A stretch of 57,862 bases of DNA, taken from positions 1 through 57,862 of the IMG/VR virus record IMGVR_UViG_3300030108_003177; one strand, written 5' to 3'. The notes beneath the pieces were generated by a model. The model saw nothing but the letters and a program-made list of their open reading frames with translations. It ran no database searches and was not told where the DNA came from. The DNA is from a virus. Positions 26,517 to 32,955 of the stretch are shown piece by piece; position 1 is the stretch's first letter; the number at the start of each line of letters is the position of its first letter. The position numbers and the translations under genes are program-made.

Positions 26517-26996
26517 ATGGACCCTGTAACGATTACCGCGGCTCTAAGTGTTGCAAAATCGGCCTTTACGGCGATCAAAAATGGATTCGCCGTCGGAAAA
26601 GATATAGAATCTATGGGAAAAGACCTATCACGCTGGATGGGAGCCCTAAGTGACGTCGATAATGCCGAAAAAACCACGAAGAACGCGTCAGCTCTACAAA
26701 AATTATTCAAGGGCAAAGAAATAGAAGCCTCGGCCATCGAAGCTTTTACAGCTAAAAAGAAACTGGAACAGCAAAGACAAGAGCTGAAGACCTTTATTAA
26801 TTTTCATTACGGAGCTAATTCTTGGAATGAAATACTTCATATGGAAGGACAGATACGAAAGCAAAGGCAAAAAGAAATCTATGAACGCCAAGAACTGATT
26901 AGAAAAATATGGGAATGGATTGGTATTGTTGTGCTGTGTGCCTCGATTATAGGATTTATTACGCTGTTAGCTTATCTTTATATAAATAAAAATTGA
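26517..26996 (+). CDS. Conserved phage protein with C-terminal membrane anchor
   Basis: 159 aa from MDPVTITAALSVAKSAF. A longer frame begins at 26379, but its first 46 codons do not look like the family and cover the promoter region, so I prefer 26517. The family pattern continues with FAVGKDIESMGKDLSRWMG, a helical middle with many Lys/Gln/Glu, HYGANSWNEILHMEGQIRKQ, and a single membrane helix at the C-terminus (IGIVVLCASIIGFITLLAYL). It is predicted to face the cytoplasm from the inner membrane. Function unknown, although the family is widespread in aquatic phages. Confidence 0.65.
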   Translation: MDPVTITAALSVAKSAFTAIKNGFAVGKDIESMGKDLSRWMGALSDVDNAEKTTKNASALQKLFKGKEIEASAIEAFTAKKKLEQQRQELKTFINFHYGANSWNEILHMEGQIRKQRQKEIYERQELIRKIWEWIGIVVLCASIIGFITLLAYLYINKN

Positions 26997-27021
26997 CACA
27001 TATGTGATCATATGCGATAAC
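26993..27021 (+). promoter_or_regulatory. Putative promoter with two CATATG sites in the spacer
   Basis: TTGACA (26993..26998), 17 bases, GATAAC (27016..27021, 4 of 6). The spacer holds CATATG at 26999 and again at 27009, ten bases apart, and TATGCGATAA at 27011..27020. Transcription from here would end at the terminator at 27157, giving an RNA of about 135 bases with no gene in it. Confidence 0.4.
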
Positions 27022-27110
27022 TGGTGTTGAAAAAGAAACAATAAAACTACCTTTTTCAATTATTCTTTATTAAAGACCTTAATTTAAAATAAGAATAATA
27101 ACTATATAAT

Positions 27111-27161
27111 GTGTGATAAAAACTAGCTGCATAGAACTCCTCCGTTTTATGCAGCTTTTTT
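27111..27161 (+). ncRNA. Candidate anti-Shine-Dalgarno hairpin RNA / terminator
   Basis: A 13-bp stem (AGCTGCATAGAAC at 27125..27137 with GTTTTATGCAGCT at 27144..27156, one G-U pair) closes a six-base loop TCCTCC, followed by six T. The loop is the anti-Shine-Dalgarno sequence. A perfect TATAAT at 27105..27110 would start a very short RNA of about 45 bases, and the promoter at 26993 a longer one. It may act only as the terminator of the unit ending at 26996. The loop sequence and the lack of any gene for 130 bases upstream suggest more. Promoter strength is uncertain because the -35 of the near promoter is weak. Confidence 0.4.
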
Positions 27162-27163
27162 AT

Positions 27164-27191
27164 TTGACATACTAAATTATATGTATAAGAT
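27164..27191 (+). promoter_or_regulatory. Putative promoter for the methyltransferase unit
   Basis: TTGACA (27164..27169), 16 bases, TAAGAT (27186..27191). It begins directly after the T-tract of the hairpin at 27125. The leader contains ATCGCATAA (27194..27202) and ACATTATAGGAG, the leader type shared with other early units. Confidence 0.5.
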
Positions 27192-27220
27192 ATATCGCAT
27201 AACACATTATAGGAGATGAT

Positions 27221-27373
27221 ATGGCAAATAAAATAGATCTGTTGTCGATGTTTCAAAAGAAACACTTACTTTTAATCTACCGATTAGAAGATCTAGTGCG
27301 TAAAAATAAAAAAATGATTTGTACAAAAGAAATAGAAAAACTGCTTAAAAAGGCAGAGAACGTAAATGACTAA
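27221..27373 (+). CDS. Small basic helical protein
   Basis: 50 aa, beginning MANKIDLLSMFQKKHLLLIY, Lys-rich and helical throughout. AGGAG lies five bases before the ATG, and the frame overlaps the methyltransferase start by eight bases (ATGACTAA), which supports real translation. No known family. It may be a leader protein for methyltransferase translation or a small regulator. Confidence 0.55.
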   Translation: MANKIDLLSMFQKKHLLLIYRLEDLVRKNKKMICTKEIEKLLKKAENVND

Positions 27374-28091
27374 ACAAAATAAAACACACGCTGTTATGAG
27401 CCAAAGGCATGAGGATAAGGAGAGTAAAGATTACTTTCCTACTCCGCCTTGGGCAACAAGAGCTTTGTTTGAGAAAGTTTTAAAAAAATATTGGCGTATA
27501 CCTGATAAATTTACTGGCCGATATGGACATATAGATTGTTTGGAGCCAGCTTGCGGAGCTGGTCACATGACAAAAGTATTAAAAGAGTATTTTGATACAG
27601 TTGTTTCAGCTGACATAGATGATTATGGCCAAGACCGAATCGCCGATTTCCTTAAAACAGACGAAAAACAGAAGTATCATTACATTGTAACCAATCCACC
27701 GTTTAACCTGGCTGAAGAATTTGTATTAAAAGCATTAAAACAAGCAAGATACTGTGTTGCTATCTTTGCAAGAACACAGTTTTTAGAAAGTGTAGGAAGA
27801 TATGAAAGATTATTTAAAGAGACACATCCTGATTTTGTGGCTCAGTTTACAGAGCGAGTACCAATCCTTAAAGGAAAGCTATCGGCAACGGCGTCCACAG
27901 CTACGAGCTATGCTTGGTTTGTTTGGAAAGGCTTTGAAGAAGATGAAAGGTCGTTTGGAACAGATTTGGTTTGGATACCACCATGTAGAAGTCAGCTTGA
28001 AAAGGAAGGGGACTACGAAGAGAGTTTGGCAACACCATATCCTCGATCCACAAGTCACGCCTCGCAGAGAGACTTATTTCCAAAAAATTAA
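27366..28091 (+). CDS. Orphan N6-adenine-type DNA methyltransferase
   Basis: 241 aa. The N-terminal KDYFPTPPWATRALFE is typical of phage DNA adenine methyltransferases. Motif I is LEPACGAGHM (59-68, S-adenosylmethionine binding) and motif IV is TNPPF (109-113, catalytic). There is no target-recognition domain of the usual size and no restriction endonuclease next to it, so it is an orphan, perhaps protecting phage DNA from host restriction. The last 40 residues are charged and variable. The recognition site cannot be told from sequence. Confidence 0.8.
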   Translation: MTKQNKTHAVMSQRHEDKESKDYFPTPPWATRALFEKVLKKYWRIPDKFTGRYGHIDCLEPACGAGHMTKVLKEYFDTVVSADIDDYGQDRIADFLKTDEKQKYHYIVTNPPFNLAEEFVLKALKQARYCVAIFARTQFLESVGRYERLFKETHPDFVAQFTERVPILKGKLSATASTATSYAWFVWKGFEEDERSFGTDLVWIPPCRSQLEKEGDYEESLATPYPRSTSHASQRDLFPKN

Positions 28092-28147
28092 AAACGCCTT
28101 TATATATAGACAGAAAAATAAAAAAAATAATTTTATTAAAAAATAGG

Positions 28148-28249
28148 TGTAACTAGTGTAACCATGTAACTTTTACTCTGTATCCCTTTATATATAAGGA
28201 TTATAGCAGTTACATATATGGTTACATCACTAATATACAAATATGTAAC
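28148..28249. repeat. Cluster of six TGTAAC / GTTACA hexamers upstream of terS
   Basis: TGTAAC at 28148, 28157, 28165 and 28244. The inverse, GTTACA, is at 28209 and 28221. They fill the otherwise empty 239-base gap between the methyltransferase and terS genes. Orientation (three direct, two inverse, one direct) suggests binding of an oligomeric protein. TerS (as a packaging site), a repressor or a replication initiator are candidates. Confidence 0.55.
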
Positions 28250-28295
28250 TATACTGTTAAATCAAGTTTGGCCTTATAAGAGCCTAAAAAGTTTT

Positions 28296-28324
28296 TTGAA
28301 AAAAAATAATTTCTGTTATATATA
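28296..28324 (+). promoter_or_regulatory. Putative leaderless promoter of terS
   Basis: TTGAAA (28296..28301), 17 bases, TATATA (28319..28324), with a TG extension at 28314 if the -10 is read two bases earlier. The expected start falls at about 28331, the first base of the terS ATG, and no Shine-Dalgarno sequence precedes that ATG. Confidence 0.45.
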
Positions 28325-28330
28325 TAAGAT

Positions 28331-28915
28331 ATGAGTATTTTAAAACCTTTGAAAAAAGGAAGAGGTCGGCCAAAAGTCGATATACATAGCAAGCTTTCTC
28401 GTAAACAAGAGAAGTTTGTTAAAGAGCTTGTCTCTAATGATGGTATGATAACCATGAGAGAAGCTGCAATAAATGCTGGCTTTCCAGCTTCTTCAGCTCA
28501 TACAAGAGCTTACGAAATGACTAATCCTGAAATCTGTCCTCATGTTGTTAGAGCAATTCAACTTTACAGAGATGAACTGGATGAAAAATATGGCGTTAAT
28601 TACAAACGTCATTTAAAAGATTTGCAGACAATTAGAGACAGAGCTTTAGAGAATGGTGCATATTCAGCCGCAGTTCAGGCTGAGTATAGAAGAGGACAAG
28701 CACAAGGTAATATCTATATTAATAAATCTGAGATCAGACATGGCACGATTGATAGTATGTCTAAAGATGAAGTAATAAAAGCTCTCAAGGAGATTAAAAA
28801 TTCGTATGAGCCAAAAAGAGTTGAGGGAGTTATTGACCACGAGAACGCCACCTCAACCGAAGAAGGAAAACGGCTTCTATCAGGAGATCAAAAGAGCAGT
28901 AGAAAAACTGCCTGA
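28331..28915 (+). CDS. terS: Terminase small subunit
   Basis: 194 aa. A basic N-terminal arm (KKGRGRPKVD) is followed by the helix-turn-helix of small terminases, LSRKQEKFVKELVSNDG then REAAINAGFPASSAHTRAYE. A helical oligomerisation region follows (KHLKDLQTIRDRALENG-like), and then GTIDSMSKDEVIKALKEI. It recognises phage DNA and recruits TerL. It is unusually far from terL (37653) and close to the methyltransferase. The last 110 bases overlap the VRR-NUC gene in another frame. Some annotators might call it only a DNA-binding protein. Confidence 0.75.
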   Translation: MSILKPLKKGRGRPKVDIHSKLSRKQEKFVKELVSNDGMITMREAAINAGFPASSAHTRAYEMTNPEICPHVVRAIQLYRDELDEKYGVNYKRHLKDLQTIRDRALENGAYSAAVQAEYRRGQAQGNIYINKSEIRHGTIDSMSKDEVIKALKEIKNSYEPKRVEGVIDHENATSTEEGKRLLSGDQKSSRKTA

Positions 28916-29240
28916 TAATATAATCCTGACAAGAATAGAAAACTGGATGACATTAGGCATACCTGATTTACTTGTCTGTGATGCAAAAGGTAAATTTCAT
29001 TTTATAGAATTAAAAGTTACGGTTGGTAATGTTGTTAAACTTTCTCCAAATCAGGTAGCTTGGTTAACTCGGCATGGACATGGTTCAGCTTGGATTATGG
29101 TAAGAGGACGAGAAGATTTATATCTGTATCAAGGTAAAGATGCAGTAGAGTTGAGAAGCAAAGGCCTTCAGCTTAAACCTTATCTACAACTTAAATATCC
29201 TTTTGACTGGAAAAAACTTTTTGATTTGACAATAAATTAA
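28806..29240 (+). CDS. VRR-NUC-type nuclease
   Basis: 144 aa. The PD-(D/E)xK core is visible: GIPDLLVCDAKGKFHFIELK supplies D (GIPD) and ExK (IELK), followed by LSPNQVAWLTRHGHG and a basic C-terminus. VRR-NUC proteins resolve branched DNA or act as structure-specific nucleases, which would suit clearing replication branches before packaging. The start lies 110 bases inside terS. A later start would cut into the helix before the core, so I keep 28806. Confidence 0.75.
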   Translation: MSQKELRELLTTRTPPQPKKENGFYQEIKRAVEKLPDNIILTRIENWMTLGIPDLLVCDAKGKFHFIELKVTVGNVVKLSPNQVAWLTRHGHGSAWIMVRGREDLYLYQGKDAVELRSKGLQLKPYLQLKYPFDWKKLFDLTIN

Positions 29241-29281
29241 AAGTATGCGACAACTCTTATACACATTATATAGGAGATTGT

Positions 29282-29530
29282 ATGAAAGACTATACTTTTA
29301 AATTAGACGTTGATATTTGGCTTGATCGTAATTTTACAGCTAAAGCTAATTCTTTAGAAGAGGCTAAAGAAAAAGCTAAAGTTATGGCAAAAGAAATTTT
29401 TAAAGACGCCCCAAATGTTTACAATGGTAGAGAGGGAGGTAAATCATTAGAGCTGTTGGCAAACTATTTGTCAGACTGGAATTTTGGAGATTTACGTTTT
29501 GATGTTGTTAATGTCGAGGAGGAAGAGTAA
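29282..29530 (+). CDS. DpnD/PcfM-like small protein, paralogue 1
   Basis: 82 aa, acidic. YTFKLDVDIWLDRNFTAKAN, then SLEEAKEKAKVMAKE, follows the beta-beta-helix pattern of the DpnD/PcfM-like family (x-A-x-N/S-x-x-E-A). Leader ACACATTATATAGGAG, ATG six bases on. First of four members of this family between 29282 and 32499. Function unknown. Confidence 0.6.
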   Translation: MKDYTFKLDVDIWLDRNFTAKANSLEEAKEKAKVMAKEIFKDAPNVYNGREGGKSLELLANYLSDWNFGDLRFDVVNVEEEE

Positions 29531-29946
29531 TGAATAAAGTATTTCAAAAAGCTGTGGCCTCAGCTCGATATTTCAAAAACAAAGGCGAAATAGATATGTG
29601 GCGTAGTGTTTGGCATGACGGCAAACCTTACGACTATCATCTAAACACAGACTTGGATTTAGATTGTCCTGATCGTAGTCATGTTTGTGAAGTTTATGTA
29701 TATGCTTGTATTAAAAAAGCAGATGGATTTTACGATACTGACACAAGCAAAACTTTGCACATTCACAGATTTAGAGATTTACCAAAAGGTTACGACAGCT
29801 GTTGTAAATGTGGAAGCAAAGAACAGCCGATGGAAGATATGGAGCAAAGCTTTGCACCAGTTCTTTTGTGTGACGATTGCTATACAGAACTTAGAGTTAT
29901 GGTAGCTAATTACGTCAATTGTAATCTGCAAAGTTTAGAGATATAG
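29530..29946 (+). CDS. Zinc-ribbon early protein
   Basis: 138 aa. A four-Cys site near the C-terminus (SCCKCGSKEQP ... LLCDDCYTEL) predicts zinc binding. The N-terminal 90 residues are rich in Asp, Tyr and His. It shares one base with the upstream stop. No family recognised. Likely an early host- or DNA-interacting factor by position. Confidence 0.55.
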   Translation: MNKVFQKAVASARYFKNKGEIDMWRSVWHDGKPYDYHLNTDLDLDCPDRSHVCEVYVYACIKKADGFYDTDTSKTLHIHRFRDLPKGYDSCCKCGSKEQPMEDMEQSFAPVLLCDDCYTELRVMVANYVNCNLQSLEI

Positions 29947-29956
29947 GAGGACTATG

Positions 29957-30250
29957 ATGATTAAAGCATATTTTACTACTAGTAAGCATAGCGATTGGAT
30001 AGCTACATTTGATAATGAGGATGTATACAATGTATGTTGGCCGCAATTAGAAAAGTTAGCTAAAAAACACAGAATGGAGCTTTCTGAATCTTGTGCAATG
30101 GATGACAGAGAAGAATTCTTTGAGTGGTTAGAGACTTGTCCAGTTGATTACAATGTAGACCAAACAGACGATGATGGAGACAATGAAATTAAAGTTATTG
30201 GTTTTGTAGTGCCAAAAGAGGATACATATAAGGAGGACTACGATGACTAA
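29957..30250 (+). CDS. Small acidic early protein
   Basis: 97 aa from the second ATG. AGGAGG ends three bases before the first ATG (29954) but six before 29957, so the second is the better start. It has many Asp/Glu, with NVDQTDDDGDNEIKVIGF and a DTYKEDYDD end. No family known. The charge pattern is compatible with a DNA mimic. Confidence 0.5.
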   Translation: MIKAYFTTSKHSDWIATFDNEDVYNVCWPQLEKLAKKHRMELSESCAMDDREEFFEWLETCPVDYNVDQTDDDGDNEIKVIGFVVPKEDTYKEDYDD

Positions 30251-30632
30251 AAAACTGTATAAAGTAACTTGCACCTCTCAGACTTATACACATTATTGGG
30301 TAAGAGCGGAGAATAAAAAAGATGCTGAAGAAAATTATGGCAACTTTGAAAAAACTTTAGACGATCCTTTGTATGGTGCTAATGACGAAGAAGTTTTAGA
30401 AGCTGTACAAGTCAAGGACGATGACTTTCCTTATATCAAAGTTAAGATAGCTTGGGGATCAGATCGTGATGAAAGAAACATCGAAGAATATAGGTTTGAT
30501 ACTAAAGAGGAATACTATGCTTTTATGAAAGGCGTTGATGCTTCAAATGGTTGGTTAGATTATTCAACAATTGGAGATGGAGAATCTTTTGAAACTGTAG
30601 AAGAGTGGAGGAAATACTATGGAAAAGATTGA
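30243..30632 (+). CDS. DpnD/PcfM-like protein with C-terminal extension, paralogue 2
   Basis: 129 aa. Residues 1-40 (LYKVTCTSQTYTHYWVRAEN, then KKDAEENY) match the DpnD/PcfM-like pattern. Residues 65-129 form a second small acidic domain with RFDTKEEYYAFMKGVDASNG and EEWRKYYGKD. AAGGAGG precedes the start. It overlaps both neighbours, so it is cotranslated in the early cluster. Confidence 0.55.
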   Translation: MTKKLYKVTCTSQTYTHYWVRAENKKDAEENYGNFEKTLDDPLYGANDEEVLEAVQVKDDDFPYIKVKIAWGSDRDERNIEEYRFDTKEEYYAFMKGVDASNGWLDYSTIGDGESFETVEEWRKYYGKD

Positions 30633-30837
30633 ACTGACCAAAGAAGATAAACAAGAAATCATATCTTGTGTAATGGAGATCAAATTCATTTTAGAAAATG
30701 GTTTAGATCATGGTTATGAAGCAGTTAATTCAGCTACAATAAACGGTTTTAGTTATGACAATGATGATGATCTTTACAAAGATTTCAAAAAAATTCAAAA
30801 CTTAGATTTAAAACTGGAGGCCTTATGGAAAAGCTAA
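30619..30837 (+). CDS. Small acidic helical early protein
   Basis: 72 aa. ELTKEDKQEIISCVMEIKFI and DLYKDFKKIQNLDLKLEALW are amphipathic helices around an acidic turn (DNDDD). It overlaps the previous gene by 14 bases and the next by 13. No family or motif recognised. Confidence 0.5.
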   Translation: MEKIELTKEDKQEIISCVMEIKFILENGLDHGYEAVNSATINGFSYDNDDDLYKDFKKIQNLDLKLEALWKS

Positions 30838-31202
30838 AAGACTTAGGCAATCTTTGTATCGATTGCAAAAAAGATACAAGTTTTGGATCAGGTAAGTTCG
30901 TCAATCGTATTCCAGCTGATGACGGAGAAGTTTCAGGATTTATGTGTGCTGATTGTCAAATGGTTGAATGTGATTCTTGTAAACAAAAAGTTTTTGAATA
31001 TGAAACAAGTGAACAAGGTGCATGGTATTGTATTGATAAATGTTACAAACCTGAAACATTAGTTGATATTAAGACTAAGTTCAGAGATGCCCAAGGTATG
31101 TTTGAAAGCTTATTAGAAACCTATCCTGATGACGAAGAAATAGACTTATTTAGTAGAAAACTTAACGAACTTTTTGAATTGATGGAGGGAGAAAATGACT
31201 AA
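30825..31202 (+). CDS. Multi-CxxC zinc-binding early protein
   Basis: 125 aa. Pairs of Cys at LCIDCKKD, MCADCQMVECDSCKQK and YCIDKCYK give a compact zinc-binding N-terminal domain (1-75). A helical acidic tail follows (FESLLETYPDDEEIDLFS). It starts inside the previous gene and overlaps the following DpnD-like gene by eight bases. Possibly binds nucleic acid or a host protein. Confidence 0.55.
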   Translation: MEKLKDLGNLCIDCKKDTSFGSGKFVNRIPADDGEVSGFMCADCQMVECDSCKQKVFEYETSEQGAWYCIDKCYKPETLVDIKTKFRDAQGMFESLLETYPDDEEIDLFSRKLNELFELMEGEND

Positions 31203-31377
31203 GTATTATGTAAAAGTTACCCAAATTAATGAGTTTTATATTGAAGCAAAGAACAAAAAAGAAGCTGAAGATATAGCACATCAGGATTACATTTGGGACG
31301 AAGATCAGAATTATCCTGATACCTATGGTTACAAAATAAATGTTGAGGAGGTTAATGATGAAACATTGGCTGACTAA
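31195..31377 (+). CDS. DpnD/PcfM-like small protein, paralogue 3
   Basis: 60 aa. YYVKVTQINEFYIEAKNKKE followed by AEDIAHQDYIWDED is the clearest match in this genome, besides paralogue 4, to the two-strand plus helix pattern of the family. Strongly acidic C-terminus. GGAG lies six bases upstream. Confidence 0.6.
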   Translation: MTKYYVKVTQINEFYIEAKNKKEAEDIAHQDYIWDEDQNYPDTYGYKINVEEVNDETLAD

Positions 31378-31627
31378 AGAAGAAATGGGAGATGGTTTCC
31401 AACACAATGAAGAAGAGCATAAAGAGTTTGAATATAATTCTTTAATAGACGTGGCCGAGCATGAAAAAAATACGATGCGAACCACATATATTGCTCGAGA
31501 TATTTGGACGCCCCAACAAAGACTTCAGCTTAGAGATTTGCTGAACGAACTTATCGAAAATGATCAAGAAGAATTACACAACGATGCTGTAATAGATAAT
31601 CAATATGAAAGGAGCTGTGATGCGTGA
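31358..31627 (+). CDS. Small acidic early protein
   Basis: 89 aa from MKHWLTKEEMGDGF. GAGGAG (31345..31350) is seven bases before this ATG, so starts at 31340 and 31355 are less likely. Rich in Glu, Asp and His, with a helix TPQQRLQLRDLLNELIEND. No family recognised. Overlaps both neighbours. Confidence 0.45.
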   Translation: MKHWLTKEEMGDGFQHNEEEHKEFEYNSLIDVAEHEKNTMRTTYIARDIWTPQQRLQLRDLLNELIENDQEELHNDAVIDNQYERSCDA

Positions 31628-31802
31628 ATATAATTTAAATTTTAAAGATCTAGATAAATCAACAATTCAGAATATAAAACTAGAACTGGCCATTCAAGAC
31701 AAGCTTGGCAAGTTTGAGTTTAGAAACAAATTTATTTCATCAGGATTTTTAAGCAGAGATAAAACTGGTCAAATTACATTTAAACCAGCAATTTATAAAT
31801 AG
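31620..31802 (+). CDS. Small early protein
   Basis: 60 aa from MREYNLNFKDLDKSTIQNIK. GGAG (31611..31614) is five bases upstream, better placed than for the earlier ATG at 31605. Mixed charge, ending in FKPAIYK. Eight-base overlap with the preceding gene. Unknown function. Confidence 0.45.
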   Translation: MREYNLNFKDLDKSTIQNIKLELAIQDKLGKFEFRNKFISSGFLSRDKTGQITFKPAIYK

Positions 31803-31813
31803 GAGGATCTGTG

Positions 31814-32149
31814 ATGAAAGTTAAAGATCTAATAAAACAATTAAAAGATTGCGATCAAGATTTAGAAGTATTTGTTCACTTTAATGATGACACACACGAA
31901 TTGCATTCTATTGACACTTCAATTAAAGATCGTGTTGACATAAATTTAGTAGAAAATGAAGATCAAATATCTGTTGAATGGTGTACTGAAGATGTAATTA
32001 GTCAATGTGATTGGCTGACTAAAGAACAAGCAAGAGAAGTATTGCAAATGTGTAAACATAAACATGATTGTACAATTGGAATTACTTGGGAAGTTATTGA
32101 TGAAATAGCTTGTGCAATGTTCCCAATACACTCAACAAGACAAGTTTAA
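31814..32149 (+). CDS. Conserved small phage protein (MKVKDLIKQLKD type)
   Basis: 111 aa from the ATG at 31814. AGGAGG is seven bases upstream, and a GTG three bases earlier is less likely. MKVKDLIKQLKDCDQDLEVF is a recurring start of small phage proteins predicted to be regulatory or adaptor folds. The C-terminal half has WLTKEQAREVLQMCKHKHD. Function unknown. Confidence 0.55.
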   Translation: MKVKDLIKQLKDCDQDLEVFVHFNDDTHELHSIDTSIKDRVDINLVENEDQISVEWCTEDVISQCDWLTKEQAREVLQMCKHKHDCTIGITWEVIDEIACAMFPIHSTRQV

Positions 32150-32163
32150 CGAAAGGAGGTAGG

Positions 32164-32259
32164 ATGTTTTTTTTATTCGATTGGATTGGAAAAATTTTAT
32201 ACGGAAAAGATTACGAAAAGTATAAAAACCAACGACCCAAAACAAGACGTAAAAGATAA
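32164..32259 (+). CDS. Small basic peptide gene
   Basis: 31 aa beginning MFFLFDWIGKILYGKDYEKY, with a hydrophobic start and a strongly basic tail (PKTRRKR). AAAGGAGGT is an almost perfect ribosome site at the normal distance, which is the main reason to accept so short a gene. It ends just before a terminator. It could be a membrane-active or RNA-binding peptide. Confidence 0.5.
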   Translation: MFFLFDWIGKILYGKDYEKYKNQRPKTRRKR

Positions 32260-32264
32260 AATAT

Positions 32265-32290
32265 AGGCCATGTTTGACATGGCCTTTTTT
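32265..32290 (+). terminator. Intrinsic terminator with TTGACA across loop and stem
   Basis: AGGCCATG (32265..32272) pairs with CATGGCCT (32278..32285), loop TTTGA, then six T. It closes the unit from 29282. TTGACA (32274..32279) begins in the loop. A matching -10 is weak here (GATAAA at 32295). Confidence 0.8.
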
Positions 32291-32337
32291 ATTTGATAAA
32301 TATATAAGATAAATCACATATTATAGGAGAAATATCT

Positions 32338-32499
32338 ATGGAAAAATACAAAGTTTTTATGTCAGGTTGGCTGAAAACTACTGTGTATGTTGAAGCTGAA
32401 AACGAAGATGAAGCTTTAGATAATGCACAAATGGAAATGTCTTTTGATAATTTAGAAGAGATAGAAGTTTTAGGAACTGTAAACGAGGAGGAGGAATAA
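32338..32499 (+). CDS. DpnD/PcfM-like small protein, paralogue 4
   Basis: 53 aa. MEKYKVFMSGWLKTTVYVEA then ENEDEALDNAQMEM: an almost textbook DpnD/PcfM-like sequence, with a Glu-rich end. The leader TCACATATTATAGGAG resembles those of 27221 and 29282, and a terminator precedes it, so it begins a new transcription unit. Function unknown. Confidence 0.65.
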   Translation: MEKYKVFMSGWLKTTVYVEAENEDEALDNAQMEMSFDNLEEIEVLGTVNEEEE

Positions 32500-32501
32500 T
32501 C

Positions 32502-32732
32502 ATGGAATACAGAGAAGCAAAAGAAAAATTTCTAGCTGAAGTAAATGAGTTAGAAGACAGAGATTTAATGTACTTTTTGTTACATCAAATTAGCGGAAAA
32601 AATCCAAATCCTGATTACTATTATGTTTTACAACCTTTTGACGATGATAATTTAACTGGTTTTATGGCAGATCATATTTCAAATAGTGCCGCTAGAAGTT
32701 GGATTAAAGAATTACTTGAAGATAGGGAGTGA
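32502..32732 (+). CDS. Small acidic helical protein
   Basis: 76 aa, with helices YREAKEKFLAEVNELEDRDL and ARSWIKELLEDRE around a Tyr/Asp-rich middle. It starts two bases after the previous stop with GAGGAGG upstream. No family recognised. Confidence 0.5.
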   Translation: MEYREAKEKFLAEVNELEDRDLMYFLLHQISGKNPNPDYYYVLQPFDDDNLTGFMADHISNSAARSWIKELLEDRE

Positions 32733-32736
32733 GTAA

Positions 32737-32955
32737 ATGAAAATCTATAAAAGAAGTATTTATGAAGATCAAAAATATACCATATCTTTTGGAACTGAAG
32801 AAGATTTAAAAGATTGGAAAGATGAAGAACTAAATTGGATCGCTCAAGATTTTTCTGTTGAAGATGACAGCATTGAACAAATTGGAGTATCCACAGATAA
32901 AAACATTGGTGCTTTATTAAACACAATTAATAAAATAATTAGAGAGGATAAATAA
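32737..32955 (+). CDS. Small acidic early protein
   Basis: 72 aa, with a beta-rich start (MKIYKRSIYEDQKYTISFG) then helical acidic sequence (EEDLKDWKDEELNW). One-base overlap with the next gene. Unknown function, same acidic style as its neighbours. Confidence 0.5.
   Translation: MKIYKRSIYEDQKYTISFGTEEDLKDWKDEELNWIAQDFSVEDDSIEQIGVSTDKNIGALLNTINKIIREDK

Noticed and set aside
27802-28146. 114-aa + strand frame inside and past the methyltransferase gene
   Set aside because: Different frame of a well-supported gene, basic low-complexity product, no ribosome site.
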